Counted from the first letter of the stretch, positions 7,465 to 17,249 are shown. The stretch is 64,000 nucleotides of DNA from Oscillatoria sp. FACHB-1407 (GCF_014697545.1 NZ_JACJSA010000025.1:1-64000); one strand, 5' to 3'. Translations and numbers: made by a program. The notes: generated by a model not told the origin, from the letters alone.

Positions 7465-10254
7465 ATGACTCAGCAATCAGCAGGATCTGGAATTAGTTTT
7501 AATGAAGCTGACCAGAGCTTTGATTTGATAAAACTTCAGGCTGATTTAGAGTCAATTAAGTGTGGAAAAGTTACAGCAACTGACTGGAAGTATTTCAAAG
7601 GTATTCTTTGTGGCAACGGAGTTTCAGATATATCCAAGTTGTGCTGTGTTCAACAAGGAACTGTCTTTAACGCATTAAACAAACGCATTAAACCTTACCT
7701 ATATCGGCTTCTAAACCGTCCTGAGCCAGAAGAAGAAAGAGTAGATTGGAGCCGTGTTCCGAAGTGGTTGATTGAAGCGGGTTACGGAATCGGAGAAAAT
7801 CATCGTGTTAACTGGCAGCAAATCTGCCGAACTATGCTCGATCGCCAGAAAAAGCTCAGCACTAATGAGGTGATTGCTTCAGAAGCAATGCAGTTTGACT
7901 TACTCAGTGATGAAATTTTTGTATCGTTGGCGTTGGTTGAGCGAAAAGAGCCAGATCAATTGAAGCAAGATGTTCATCCTGCACGTCCGGTTGAACGTTT
8001 TGAGGAAAGACCACCGATTGAGTATGAGAAATTTCAGAAACAGGTTTTGCGACCAAGGAAGAGCGATCGCATTGCCATCATTGGTGAACCCGGAGCCGGA
8101 AAGACAACGCTTTTACAGCACATTGCTTTTTGGATTCTGGAGCAAAAGCTTGGTTTACCGATTTGGATCTCTCTGGGTGACTTAGTTAAGAATGGTGATT
8201 TGCAGCGTCTAAAAGACTACTTGATACAGGTATGGCTAGATGATGCTGTTCTGAATATCACTGAAGACGTTAAATCTGATTTTCTGGCACAGTTGAATCA
8301 ACAGCAAGTATGGCTATTGCTAGATGGAGTTGATGAAATCGTTGCTTCATCTAGTGTTGCACTACGCGAGATTAATAGCCAGCTTCGGGCTTGGTCAAAC
8401 CAGTCGTTCATCATTTTGACCTGCCGCACCAATGTTTGGGATGCCGATATCAATGCTCTGCGAGACTTTCAAACCTATCGTACTAAAGAATTGCACTACC
8501 CAACTCAAGTAGAACAATTTATTGAGAACGGATTTCGTAAAAGTAATCCACAAAGCAGCCAACGTCTTAAAAGTGAACTCGCTAAGCCTGAACAAACTCG
8601 GCTTCAGCAACTTGTGCAAAACCCATTGCGACTAATGATGCTTTGCACAACGTGGTACGACTATGCAAGTTTACCAGCAACTAAAGCTGAGCTATATGAA
8701 CGGTTTGTTAGGGAGTTTTATAAGTGGAATAAAACTAAATGGAAGAGGAAAGACCTGAACTATGAGCATTTCCCGAATACAGAGGCTAAACAAAACAAGC
8801 TTAATCAAGCTCTTGGGCGTTTATCGTGCCGTGCATTAGATAAAGAATCGTCTCCGTTCCGATTGCCGCATAACTTAGTTGTTGATGAACTTGGTGATCC
8901 AGATGGGGAGGGATCTAATTTCTGGTTGGCTCTTAATCTTGGTTGGCTTCAAATTGCTAGAGATGCAGATAAACCCTCAGAAAAAGTTTATATATTCTTT
9001 CATCCAACTTTTCAAGAGTATTTTGCAGCATTGGCGATTGATGATTGGGATGATTTTCTGCCTTGTAATCATATAAATCAACCTACTAGAAATCGTAAAG
9101 ACGAGTATGAATATCGAGTTTTTTCTTCTCAGTGGAGGGAAGCAATTTTCTTATGGATAGGATTGAATAGCAAGAAAGAAGATAGATCAAAAGAGGAATT
9201 TATTCAAAAATTGATTCACTTTAATGATGGTTGTAGAGTAGAAAAATCTGAAAAAGGATTTTACGAATTTCAGCTATACTTTCTAGCAGCAATCCTTACA
9301 TTGGATTTTTATAGTTTCCCCAACGCTCAATTAGATGAAATTGTTGATCAAATAATTAAATGGGGCTTTGGGTATTTCAGTAATCAAAGGCAGCAGTGGT
9401 TTCGATCTCTTGATTCTGTTGAAGATGAGGCGCAAAGAGTCTTGAGTAGGATTAACCATCCTAAGGTACTGGAAGCTTTATTAAAGTTAATTGATGGCTG
9501 TCCAGATAGATATATTGTCTACTCTGCTGCCAATGTTTTATGGAAAATAGACCCTACTCATCCAAAATCAAAAGCAATTCCTCAATCTGTCAATAATGAA
9601 ACTTCGGTAATTGAGCAGATAGGTTTGTTAGACATAGAGCATGATCCTGAAATTCCTAGAACAGTGGAAGCTTTAATTGATTTAATAACCCCTCGACAAG
9701 AGCGCAGAGCTAGACGTACCTTTAGTCCATCTACTTTGGCAGCAATTTTCAGAAATAATCAGGCAGCAATTAACTCACTAAAAGAATTGATTCAGCCTAG
9801 TCATGACCAAAGCACGCGATGGCAAATAGCAGAGATTTTAATAGAAATTGAACCGGATAATCAATCAGTAATTCAGTATTTAATAGAAGTAATGTTAGAT
9901 TCTGAAGATGAAATGCTTTTTACGCGAATTGCAGAAATTTTATTAAAAGCTCACCCAAATCATAAAGTAACGATTCAGGCTCTAATTGATCTGGTCTGTT
10001 TTGGACGGGATGATTATGAGCGTGAGAGAACAGTTCTTATATTGAAACGGGTTCTCCATATTAGATTACTCCCCTCAGTGGTTAGACAGCTTAAGGAGTA
10101 TATAAATGATGATAATTTAAACCGAGGAGCAGCTTGCTTTGAAATTCTTTGGCATTGTGCTCAAAATATGAGCTACCCAGACTTCTATCGAGCGTGGCAT
10201 AGTTCTTCTGCTGATATTGAATTATCTACAGATGACTTGGAGGTAAAGCCATGA
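7465..10254 (+). CDS. NACHT-family STAND NTPase with HEAT-like C-terminus
   Basis: 929 residues. Residues 45-80 include a helix-turn-helix-like block (DISKLCCVQQGTVFNALNKR). Residues 93-165 form a linker domain common in cyanobacterial NACHT proteins (VDWSRVPKWLIEAGY, then RVNWQQICRTML). The NTPase follows: Walker A GEPGAGKT at 207-214, Walker B LLLDGVDE at 284-291, and FHPTFQEYFAALAI after the winged-helix region. Residues from about 650 are HEAT-like helices, presumably the sensor. Bacterial NACHT proteins are known anti-phage proteins; here the role is inferred. The stop overlaps the next start by 4 bp. The gene is A/T-rich, with no HIP1 octamer from about 8072 to 10912, which suggests acquisition. 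Confidence 0.9.
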   Translation: MTQQSAGSGISFNEADQSFDLIKLQADLESIKCGKVTATDWKYFKGILCGNGVSDISKLCCVQQGTVFNALNKRIKPYLYRLLNRPEPEEERVDWSRVPKWLIEAGYGIGENHRVNWQQICRTMLDRQKKLSTNEVIASEAMQFDLLSDEIFVSLALVERKEPDQLKQDVHPARPVERFEERPPIEYEKFQKQVLRPRKSDRIAIIGEPGAGKTTLLQHIAFWILEQKLGLPIWISLGDLVKNGDLQRLKDYLIQVWLDDAVLNITEDVKSDFLAQLNQQQVWLLLDGVDEIVASSSVALREINSQLRAWSNQSFIILTCRTNVWDADINALRDFQTYRTKELHYPTQVEQFIENGFRKSNPQSSQRLKSELAKPEQTRLQQLVQNPLRLMMLCTTWYDYASLPATKAELYERFVREFYKWNKTKWKRKDLNYEHFPNTEAKQNKLNQALGRLSCRALDKESSPFRLPHNLVVDELGDPDGEGSNFWLALNLGWLQIARDADKPSEKVYIFFHPTFQEYFAALAIDDWDDFLPCNHINQPTRNRKDEYEYRVFSSQWREAIFLWIGLNSKKEDRSKEEFIQKLIHFNDGCRVEKSEKGFYEFQLYFLAAILTLDFYSFPNAQLDEIVDQIIKWGFGYFSNQRQQWFRSLDSVEDEAQRVLSRINHPKVLEALLKLIDGCPDRYIVYSAANVLWKIDPTHPKSKAIPQSVNNETSVIEQIGLLDIEHDPEIPRTVEALIDLITPRQERRARRTFSPSTLAAIFRNNQAAINSLKELIQPSHDQSTRWQIAEILIEIEPDNQSVIQYLIEVMLDSEDEMLFTRIAEILLKAHPNHKVTIQALIDLVCFGRDDYERERTVLILKRVLHIRLLPSVVRQLKEYINDDNLNRGAACFEILWHCAQNMSYPDFYRAWHSSSADIELSTDDLEVKP

Positions 10255-10571
10255 AAACTCAAAATATTGAGATTCCCTACGAAAAGATTGCTCACTTTTG
10301 TCAGCACTGGCAGATCACTGAATTTGCTCTCTTTGGTTCTGTACTGCGCGAAGACTTTCGTCCTGACAGCGATATTGACGTGTTAGTTACCTTTACTCCA
10401 GATGCTAAACGAGGCTTGTCTGAAACTCTACAAATGAAAGACGAATTACAAGCTATCTTTGGTCGAAAGGTTGATTTGCTTGTGAAAGCTGCGATCGAAC
10501 GCAGCGAGAACTGGTTACGACGCAAGAATATTTTGGAATCTGCACAGGTGATTTATGCCACGCGACAATGA
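10251..10571 (+). CDS. mntA: MntA-like minimal nucleotidyltransferase (antitoxin)
   Basis: 106 residues with the MNT signature GSx10DxD: GS at 29-30 and D41-x-D43 (FGSVLREDF, then DSDIDVLV). Known MntA proteins neutralise HepT by adding AMP units to its active-site tyrosine. The ATG lies within the ATGA overlap with the NACHT stop, and its end overlaps the next gene by 17 bp, so all three genes should be translated together. Family assignment is firm. That it controls the HepT partner is established for the family; any link to NACHT is inference. Confidence 0.9.
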   Translation: MKTQNIEIPYEKIAHFCQHWQITEFALFGSVLREDFRPDSDIDVLVTFTPDAKRGLSETLQMKDELQAIFGRKVDLLVKAAIERSENWLRRKNILESAQVIYATRQ

Positions 10572-10896
10572 ATCGTTAATTGACATTGAGCGTTCTATCC
10601 AACGAATCTTACGTTACTCCAACGGCATTAATCGAATTGATCTCGATCATGATGATGAGAAAGTATCTGCTATTCTCTACCAAATTACAATCATTGGTGA
10701 AGCAACTAAACGTCTATCTCAAGAGTTCCGTGAGCAGTATTCGGAAATTCCCTGGCGAGACGTTGCAGGAATGCGCGACGTAATTGTCCATAAGTACGAT
10801 CAGGTTGATTTGGATGTTGTTTGGGATGTAATTCAGAACAAAGTGCCCGAATTGCTGGTTCTGTTGCAACCTCTTCTACCTAGAGAAAATTCATAG
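10555..10896 (+). CDS. hepT: HepT-like HEPN ribonuclease (toxin)
   Basis: 113 residues, all-helical. It carries the HEPN/HepT catalytic motif Rx4HxY as R74-DVIV-H79-K-Y81 (RDVIVHKY), and conserved GEATKRLSQEFRE before it. HepT cleaves RNA and is modified on the tyrosine by MntA. It overlaps the mntA 3' end by 17 bp. The toxin is intact at every motif I can check. No HepT-independent promoter is visible. Confidence 0.9.
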   Translation: MPRDNESLIDIERSIQRILRYSNGINRIDLDHDDEKVSAILYQITIIGEATKRLSQEFREQYSEIPWRDVAGMRDVIVHKYDQVDLDVVWDVIQNKVPELLVLLQPLLPRENS

Positions 10897-10983
10897 CCAT
10901 CGTATTGCTATTGCGATCGCCCCTCCACAGAAAATCGCTATATCATGGCAGGATACTGTTCGTGCTGATGCCAAATAATCCGT

Positions 10984-11733
10984 ATGAAACTCAAGCTAAC
11001 CAGAGCGATCGCAATACGAACAAAACTACCTGCCCTTCTACTGCTGAGTGCAGGACTGCTTGGGGGAAGGGCAATTGCTCAAACACTACCTCTACCAGAT
11101 GAGCTCATCGCCTTTAATTCACCAGAAGGCAGTGAACTGTTGCTTGAAAGCGAAGCGCGAGACGACTTTTGGAGTCTCAGCAGTCAGTTTGTGACACAGG
11201 TAAACCAGGCTTATTGTGGCGTTGCCAGCATGGTCATGGTGTTGAATAGTTTGGGCATTCCTGCGCCAGAATCACCGCAGTATGCGCCCTATCATGTCTT
11301 CACGCAAGAAAACTTCTTTGACAATCCCGCGACTCGTCAGGTGATCACTCCTGAAGTAGTGGCTCGGCAGGGCATGACCCTGGCGGAATTAGGGGGGTTG
11401 TTATCCAGCTATGCCGTCAGTGTGCAGGTCTATCACAGCCAGGACACAACCTTAGAAGCCTTTCGCCAACAGGTTGCCGAGAATTTAGATCAACCCGGTA
11501 ACTTTGTCCTTGTCAACTATTTACGCAGTGCGATCGGGCAGGAACGCGGCGGACATATTTCCCCCATTGCAGCTTACGACCGGGAGAGCGATCGCTTCCT
11601 GATTTTGGATGTGGCTCGTTACAAATATCCTCCCGTTTGGGTTGAGGCAGAAGACCTGTGGCGGGCAATGGCAACGGTTGATTCCACATCAGGGAAGACA
11701 CGCGGGTTTGTGTTGGTCAGTCGCGATCGCTAG
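10984..11733 (+). CDS. Secreted phytochelatin-synthase-like cysteine peptidase
   Basis: 249 residues with a signal peptide (to about residue 32, GGRAIAQ). The papain-like core carries the Cys-His-Asp triad of bacterial phytochelatin synthase homologues: Cys78 in AYCGVAS, His191 in GGHISP, Asp209 in LILDVARYKYPPVW. The cyanobacterial relative Alr0975 removes glycine from glutathione and makes little phytochelatin, so a periplasmic glutathione peptidase role is likely. Length and spacing (78-191-209) match that family. The gene stands 87 bp after hepT and has HIP1 sites, so it marks the return to core-like sequence. Confidence 0.85.
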   Translation: MKLKLTRAIAIRTKLPALLLLSAGLLGGRAIAQTLPLPDELIAFNSPEGSELLLESEARDDFWSLSSQFVTQVNQAYCGVASMVMVLNSLGIPAPESPQYAPYHVFTQENFFDNPATRQVITPEVVARQGMTLAELGGLLSSYAVSVQVYHSQDTTLEAFRQQVAENLDQPGNFVLVNYLRSAIGQERGGHISPIAAYDRESDRFLILDVARYKYPPVWVEAEDLWRAMATVDSTSGKTRGFVLVSRDR

Positions 11734-11802
11734 ATCTGCTGCTTTTCGCTATGGCTTTTTCTCCCAGGGTGCTGATGGTGGCAAAAACTCAAGCAAAGAC
11801 CT

Positions 11803-13257
11803 GTGAAACTAAACCGTAAACGCTTTTGGCTTTTGGTGCTGGCAATTTTGTTAATCCTCACCTCCTGGTTTGGAATTGTGTCAGCCCGATCCGGATTACA
11901 AGTGCGATCGTTCCAGCGAGAAGGCATTCCCCTGATCTATGTCGCTCCTCAACGGGCAGAGGCTGTTCCAGGAGTGTTGATTGCTCATGGTTTTGCGGGT
12001 TCCAAACAGTTGATGTTGGGATATGCTCATGTGTTAGCTCACGCTGGATATGCCGTTTTGTTATGGGACTTTGATGGACATGGCGCAAACCCCACTCGCC
12101 TACAGCGGTATGAGTTGGAACGCAATCTAGATGTTGCTCTACAAGCCTTGTTAGAGCAACCGGAAGTGAATCCCGATCGCCTCGCGGTTTTGGGACACTC
12201 TATGGGCAGTGGGATTGCAATGACTGCTGCACTTCAGGGGGGCGATCGCTTTGCGGCAACGGTTGCCGTTTCTCCAACAGGAGCAGATGTAACTCCCCAA
12301 ACGCCCCGCAATCTTCAGTTGCAGGCAGGGAGTGGAGAAGGCAGGTTTATCTCTAACGCTGAACGACTGCTGGCTCAGGCAGGTGGGGAAAATACCAATC
12401 TAGCCGCAGGTGAGGGACGAGAACTGGTGATTGTTCCCGGTGTGGAACACATCACCATTCTGTTTAGTGACAACAGCCATCAAGCTGCATTGCGGTGGTT
12501 CGATGCAACATTCGGGCGAGTCCACTCCAGTCAGTATGCCGATCGCCGCATGGCTTGGTATGGTTTACATCTGCTGGGCTGGATTGCAGCATTAGCCGCA
12601 GTGGCTCCATTGCTCAGGGAAGCGGACACGACAACGATGCGAATTCCTCCCGTTCGGCGATGGGCAGGTTTACTCATCTCGCCGATGATAGCCGTGACAG
12701 GACTGGTACTCCTTAGCCAGAGGGTTGACCTGCAAAACCTGGGCGGGGTTCAGGTGGGTGGAGCGGTGGGAGTCTGGTTTCTCATCGCTGGATTAGCCTG
12801 GTTGGGTATGCTGGCGCGGTTGCCTCGTCTCACTCTCCGCACTGTTGGTTTGGGAATCGTCTTGTTTGCCGTTCTCTGGATCGCCCTTGGTGCCATGGCA
12901 CAAGTGGTGTGGCTTCAGTGGTGGTTGATTCCAATTCGTTTGAGAATCTGGCTACCACTGGCAGTGGCTTGCCTTCCCTGGTTTCTCGCCTCTGGCATCG
13001 TGCAACAGAATATCGGAGTGGGCAAACGAGTCCTCTGGTGGTTAGCCCAGAGCGTCATCCTGATAGGTGGATTTGGGCTGACGCTTCAATTTCTGCCTCA
13101 GTTGGGCTTTATGTTCTTATTGTTGCCGTTGTTTCCACCCCTGATCGGCATTCTATCTCTAGTTGCCGGGTTTCTAAACCGAGCGTGGGTGTATGCGATC
13201 GCCTCATCTCTGTTTTTTGGTTGGCTCCTGGCAGCAGGTTTTCCGCTGTCAGCTTAA
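11803..13257 (+). CDS. Membrane-bound alpha/beta hydrolase with C-terminal polytopic domain
   Basis: 484 residues from GTG 11803. An N-terminal membrane segment (residues 7-26) is followed by an alpha/beta-hydrolase domain: oxyanion-region AHGFAGSK, nucleophile elbow GHSMGSG with Ser133, and a late His in PGVEHITI. From about residue 250 to the end come roughly seven hydrophobic segments. The combination is common in cyanobacteria, and the substrate is unknown. The 3' end overlaps the convergent gene 13249-13662 by 9 bp. Confidence 0.8.
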   Translation: MKLNRKRFWLLVLAILLILTSWFGIVSARSGLQVRSFQREGIPLIYVAPQRAEAVPGVLIAHGFAGSKQLMLGYAHVLAHAGYAVLLWDFDGHGANPTRLQRYELERNLDVALQALLEQPEVNPDRLAVLGHSMGSGIAMTAALQGGDRFAATVAVSPTGADVTPQTPRNLQLQAGSGEGRFISNAERLLAQAGGENTNLAAGEGRELVIVPGVEHITILFSDNSHQAALRWFDATFGRVHSSQYADRRMAWYGLHLLGWIAALAAVAPLLREADTTTMRIPPVRRWAGLLISPMIAVTGLVLLSQRVDLQNLGGVQVGGAVGVWFLIAGLAWLGMLARLPRLTLRTVGLGIVLFAVLWIALGAMAQVVWLQWWLIPIRLRIWLPLAVACLPWFLASGIVQQNIGVGKRVLWWLAQSVILIGGFGLTLQFLPQLGFMFLLLPLFPPLIGILSLVAGFLNRAWVYAIASSLFFGWLLAAGFPLSA

Positions 13258-13662
13258 AACTCTTTGCCGTGGCAATACTCCCCGCAGTCGAGCCGCAATC
13301 AACGGTGAGAAGGTCAGCCACACCAACCCAAAAGCCATAAAGCCGCCTTTCAGCAAATTGTAGTCAGACCCAATTCGCTCCCAGGAATAGCCCAACATCC
13401 GCCCCAGTCCAATCTCAAATCCAATCGTTAATACTGCCCAGAGCAGACCAACCCCAATCAGTTGTGAAACCCGCGAAGCATGGAGCCAGCGAACAAACAG
13501 CACGGTGATCACGAGAATTAGAAGCGACCCGGTGAGCAAGGAAATCTGACGGGCAGGGAGATCGCCAATTCGAGGAACTAGCCAGAGCATACGTGCCATT
13601 CCATGCAAGCTTTCAACTAGCATCAATACCAACCAGATAATGAAGCCTTTTAGAAAAATCAT
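13249..13662 (-). CDS. Small polytopic membrane protein, unknown
   Basis: 137 residues from the ATG at 13662, chosen over the upstream start because GGAGGGAGCA lies directly before it. Four hydrophobic segments are visible (FIIWLVLMLVES; LLTGSLLILVITVLFV; LIGVGLLWAVLTIGF; FMAFGLVWLTFSPLIAA), with GRMLGYSWERIGSDYNLLKGG between the last two. Only a general conserved membrane-protein assignment is possible. It converges on the alpha/beta hydrolase gene. Confidence 0.7.
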   Translation of the reverse strand: MIFLKGFIIWLVLMLVESLHGMARMLWLVPRIGDLPARQISLLTGSLLILVITVLFVRWLHASRVSQLIGVGLLWAVLTIGFEIGLGRMLGYSWERIGSDYNLLKGGFMAFGLVWLTFSPLIAARLRGVLPRQRVLS

Positions 13663-14142
13663 TGCTCCCTCCTTGGGGTGCTGACTCTCACAAGTGAGTC
13701 TCCCCATGATGGTGATGACCTGTGTTAGTAGATAACATCCTGCTTGTTGAAGGGGTTGAGGCAACAGGTGTATCCATCTTCAGTATAGAAGTCCATGCAG
13801 TGAGGGACTATGAACTTTAAGGAATTAAACTTTATCCAACGTTGAATGGTGTCTCAATCTTATCAAAGTGCCTACGATCGCAGATGATGTTACCAGTGCG
13901 ATCGCATGACTCAACGATCAGGTATCTTTTTTGGCATTGCTAAAGAGAGGGATGATTGTCCTGATACGGGCGTGAGCGAGACGCTCACACTCCCTTGAGG
14001 CAGATCGTTTAAGCCAGTGCGAGCATCCTGCTCGCGATTCATTCATCTCCAAGATTAGCAACACCCTTGTTAGTGCGGACAAAGCATTCGGCAAATGATC
14101 TGTGCAACGGAAACAATCTCTTTCCCTATCGAGATTTGGCAT
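13663..14142. repeat. Intergenic stretch with two tandem palindromes
   Basis: No gene is visible. Two hairpins lie in its right half: GTGAGCG 13972-13978 with CGCTCAC 13982-13988, and GCGAGCA 14019-14025 with TGCTCGC 14029-14035. The second is nearly identical to hairpins at 36648-36664 and 36695-36711, so this is a dispersed REP-like repeat. Confidence 0.6.
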
Positions 14143-14559
14143 TCAATCATCGGTGACTTTGCCACGCATGGCTTTGATCTGACTTCGCCGCATTTTGCTG
14201 TCCAACCGTCTCTTTTGAGAACTGCGAGTCGGTTTACTCGGCTTGCGTGGCTTCGGAACAACCATCGCACTCTTGATCAACTCTCGTAATCGCTGTAACG
14301 CCTCTTCCCGATTTTGCTCCTGACTGCGGTGTTCCTGAGATTTGATGACGATCACTCCATCTTTGGTGATGCGCTGGTCGTTGAGTTGCAACAGTCGTTC
14401 TTTGTAGCGATCGGGCAGGGAAGAAGCCCCAATGTCAAACCGTAAATGAATTGCAGTTGACACTTTGTTGACGTTCTGCCCACCTGCCCCTTGAGAGCGT
14501 ACCGCGCTCATGTCGATCTCGTGTTCTGGAATGGTCACCGTATTAGAGATTTGCAGCAT
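14143..14559 (-). CDS. arfB: ArfB-type peptidyl-tRNA hydrolase (ribosome rescue)
   Basis: 138 residues, the usual length for ArfB/YaeJ. The catalytic GGQ lies in [21 protein letters not shown] near residue 27. The C-terminal tail is strongly basic ([20 protein letters not shown]), which in the family enters the empty mRNA channel. It releases nascent chains from stalled ribosomes. The start is 2 bp after the DUF3891 stop, so the two genes share a transcript. Confidence 0.92.
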   Translation of the reverse strand: MLQISNTVTIPEHEIDMSAVRSQGAGGQNVNKVSTAIHLRFDIGASSLPDRYKERLLQLNDQRITKDGVIVIKSQEHRSQEQNREEALQRLRELIKSAMVVPKPRKPSKPTRSSQKRRLDSKMRRSQIKAMRGKVTDD

Positions 14560-14561
14560 GG

Positions 14562-15356
14562 TTAATGCCTCGACGTTGGCTGAAGCGTTGCCGTGAGGGT
14601 AATCCAGGGGGCGTTGGCGAGGCGATCGCGCAGGGTTGGCTCATCAGTCGCTTTCTCTTGTAGAATTCGCCCCTCAAAGACCACCGTTACCTGTTCCGGT
14701 TGAAAACACCACGGTTCTACCGACAACTGGGTTGAGTCCTCCGCAAGCGGCATCAGTGTCAACGTTGTTTCCCCGATTGCAGTTGGCACCTGTTCAATCT
14801 GTCGCTGTCCGGTCATACCCATGCAAATGGCAAGCGACAAGGCATCGAAGGTCGCAACCAGGTGTTGATTGCGAGTGATTGCCTCTGCTGTCACATAGGG
14901 TGCGTAAGCGGGGTCTTGCTCCAGGTGATGAATTAAGGTCTGCTGAAATTCCCTTTCCTGCTTCAGAAATGCTTCCACTATTCGTATCGAGTCTGGCGAT
15001 TTTTTCCAGTGGGTAAAGCGTTCGTATAATCCCGTTCCATGCAGGGAGATGAGCAACGCCGCATATCGTCCCATTGGCATTGCCAGGTGTTTTGCCCCTG
15101 CCCACAGTTGAGTGTGAATTTCCGGTGCAATTTCGTTAAAACTGTGGGGATAGCCTGTATTGGGATTGAGGGTTGGAGCCGTTTCCCAGGGAATCCAACC
15201 AATATCGTGCTGTTCTGCACCCAGGCACACCGCTTCAAAGGGGGCGATCGCACCGAACTGTTCATTACCCCAAACCTGAGCTAACTGCCCAGATACCCAG
15301 GCATGGGTGGGTTGGGTGATACAAATCCGATCATGACCATGAGTACGGTGCAACAT
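14562..15356 (-). CDS. DUF3891-family protein
   Basis: 264 residues. The N-terminal signature [18 protein letters not shown], then [17 protein letters not shown] and [15 protein letters not shown] match DUF3891, an all-helical family with conserved histidines of unknown function. The conserved His-Asp (EQHDIGW) hints at a metal-binding HD-like site, which is inference. First gene of a two-gene unit with arfB. The interval 15357-15518 holds no gene. Confidence 0.8.
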   Translation of the reverse strand: MLHRTHGHDRICITQPTHAWVSGQLAQVWGNEQFGAIAPFEAVCLGAEQHDIGWIPWETAPTLNPNTGYPHSFNEIAPEIHTQLWAGAKHLAMPMGRYAALLISLHGTGLYERFTHWKKSPDSIRIVEAFLKQEREFQQTLIHHLEQDPAYAPYVTAEAITRNQHLVATFDALSLAICMGMTGQRQIEQVPTAIGETTLTLMPLAEDSTQLSVEPWCFQPEQVTVVFEGRILQEKATDEPTLRDRLANAPWITLTATLQPTSRH

Positions 15357-15557
15357 CGCTGTCCCTATGTGAACAATCCTCTTCCAACTCTAAACCCTAA
15401 AGGGAGTAAATGCCTTCATACTGCGGGTTAGACCTCGTCAGCGGGTAAAAGTGTATCTCCAGAGAGGCGTTGGCTATTCTTCACTCACGTACGGTGGAGT
15501 ATCGCCTGGGATTGCGAATTGTTTCAATCCCTGACTGAAGAAAGAGGAATGCTAGTC

Positions 15558-16103
15558 ATGAACGTAGAAGAACTCAAGCAACGATATGCTGCTGGAGAGC
15601 GAGATTTTAGTATCGCTGACCTCAAAGGAGCAGTGCTTGAAGGCATTAATCTGAGCGGTGCAGTTCTACATGGAGCCATGTTGGATGGAGCGAACTTGCA
15701 ACGAGCCAATCTGAGTCAAGCCGATTTAAGTGGAGCTACTTTGAAGGGAGCAAACCTGACTCAAGCCGATTTGAGCAGTGCAAATTTGAATGATGCAATT
15801 CTGGATGAGGCAATTTTAGAAGAAGCAATTCTCGATCACACTCTCTTAAACCAAGCTGACTTAAAGGCAGCAGACCTGCAAAAAGCAGCTCTCAGCGAAG
15901 CAGATTTAAGCGAAGCAGACCTGACGGGAGCCAATTTAGTTGAAGCCGATTTGAGTCAAGCCGATTTAGAAACGGCTGACTTGCATGAGGCTAACTTGAG
16001 ACGGGCGGTGTTAGAAGATGCAAATTTGAGTGGTGCAAATCTAGCCGAGGCCATGGTAGAGGGAACTCTGCTAGACGATGAAAATCCGGGTTCAACACGC
16101 TAA
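15558..16103 (+). CDS. Pentapeptide-repeat protein
   Basis: 181 residues from the ATG at 15558; AGAGGA lies 10-12 bp upstream, and a TTG at 15519 only adds ten poor codons. After MNVEELKQRYAAGERDFSIADL the rest is about 30 pentapeptides of A(D/N)LxX type (ANLSGAVLHGA, ADLSQADLE), predicting a right-handed quadrilateral beta-helix. It is cytoplasmic, with no signal peptide. The TAA stop is the first three bases of MITE-like copy B, so the element may have supplied the stop. Confidence 0.85.
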   Translation: MNVEELKQRYAAGERDFSIADLKGAVLEGINLSGAVLHGAMLDGANLQRANLSQADLSGATLKGANLTQADLSSANLNDAILDEAILEEAILDHTLLNQADLKAADLQKAALSEADLSEADLTGANLVEADLSQADLETADLHEANLRRAVLEDANLSGANLAEAMVEGTLLDDENPGSTR

Positions 16104-16249
16104 GGATCGTGAATTAAATAACCTGAAAAACGGCAACCTCCTGTACGGGCGCGGCATTCGGCAGAGGGTTCTGAAACAATGGCAAGGGCTTTTGACCGAA
16201 TACTGCGCCCGTACGCCAGGAATTACATCTTAATAAATTCGCGATCCTC
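16101..16249. mobile_element. MITE-like element, copy B
   Basis: Left end TAAGGATCGTGAATTAAATA; the complement of the right end contains AGGATCGCGAATTTATTAA. Internal arms GTACGGGCGCGGCATTCGG and CCGAATACTGCGCCCGTAC form the central stem. About 149 bp, non-coding. Its left TAA serves as the stop codon of the pentapeptide gene. Confidence 0.75.
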
Positions 16250-16310
16250 TTGTCTGAATAGCCTCGTGCTGATGTGGCCATCCTATTTGGTTCATGAAGA
16301 AGTCTGAGAT

Positions 16311-16569
16311 ATGGTCAATGGTCAATGGTCAATGGTTAATGGTCAATGGTCAATGGTGAATGGTGAATGGTCAATGGTCAATGGTCAATGGTTAATGGTT
16401 AATGGTCAATGGTCAATGGTCAATGGTTAATGGTTAATGGTTAATGGTCAATGGTTAATGGTCAATGGTCAATGGTGAATGGTGAATGGTCAATGGTTAA
16501 TGGTCAATGGTTAATGGTTAATGGTTAATGGTTAATGGTTAATGGTCAATGGTCAATGGTTAATGGTCA
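16311..16569. repeat. Heptanucleotide tandem array, about 37 units
   Basis: A continuous run of 7-bp units ATGGTCA, ATGGTTA and ATGGTGA, about 259 bp with no phase break that I can see. This is the short tandemly repeated repetitive (STRR) class known from filamentous cyanobacteria. Other arrays of the same family are at 36408-36610, 36920-37149 and 61109-61260. It contains no spacers and is not a CRISPR. Confidence 0.9.
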
Positions 16570-16700
16570 TACACAAATGACGAATGCCGAATGAAAGAGT
16601 AGGTTTCACGATCGATTTAGGACTGCTATAGCAAATCCATCTTCTGATCCATCTCACCTCTCCTTCTCGAATGCTAGGGTCAAACAAACAGGAGGGGGAA

Positions 16701-17249
16701 ATGGCTTCATTTCCACTGACACGACGACGATTTGTGCAAGCCGTAGGAGGAGCAAGTCTCCTGACACTCATCAGCTGCAATCGGCAGGAGCAAACCATGG
16801 TGACACTCTACACATTGGGAGATTCGATCTTAGATTGCGGACGATATAACGAATTTGGCGTGCATCCGGGGCAATTGCTGGTGCAGAACGACGATCGCCT
16901 GTTTCCCGAATTTCAGGGTCAAGACCTCGCCTCACGCGGCTCTGCCCGACTGGAACATCGTGCCCGCGATGGCGCAACGGTTGTGGGGCTTCCCTCCCAG
17001 GCTCAAGGATTGCAGGTTGGAAAAAAAGCGATCGCCATGATTACGGTCGGTGGTAACGATTTGTTAATGGGGTTGCTTCAAGATACAGGCTCCGGCATCA
17101 CAGCCTTTGCCAATGCCCTCGATACGTTTGTGCAGCAGTTACCCATCCGTCCAGTTCTCCTTGGCAGTGTTTATGACCCTACCTTGGGAGACGACAGCCG
17201 CAACTTTTCGGGAGTCGATCCGGCGATCGCCCCACGGTTACCCCGGTGA
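16701..17249 (+). pseudogene. SGNH/GDSL hydrolase, 3' end replaced
   Basis: Start ATG 16701 has GGAGGGGGAA directly upstream. A twin-arginine-like, lipobox-bearing leader (LTRRRFVQAVGG, then LISC) is followed by block I TLGDSILDCG and block [12 protein letters not shown] of SGNH hydrolases. After [11 protein letters not shown] the frame ends within four codons, so block V with the catalytic Asp/His is missing. The DNA continues as the end of a carotenoid oxygenase, with a HIP1-like GGCGATCGCC (17222-17231) at the joint. The protein should be inactive unless completed elsewhere. Confidence 0.75.

Noticed and set aside
13918-14289. Several overlapping 64-74 residue frames on both strands near the arfB 3' end
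   Set aside because: Shadows of arfB and of palindromic repeats, with no ribosome site or domain.
15420-15515. Possible group II intron remnant (CACGTACGGTGGAGTATCGC)
   Set aside because: CACGTACGGT recalls an intron end, but there is no domain V fold, no reverse transcriptase and no intron boundary.
16311-16569. Long regular repeat that might be taken for a CRISPR array
   Set aside because: The unit is 7 bp with no unique spacers and there are no cas genes nearby. It is a heptanucleotide (STRR) array.
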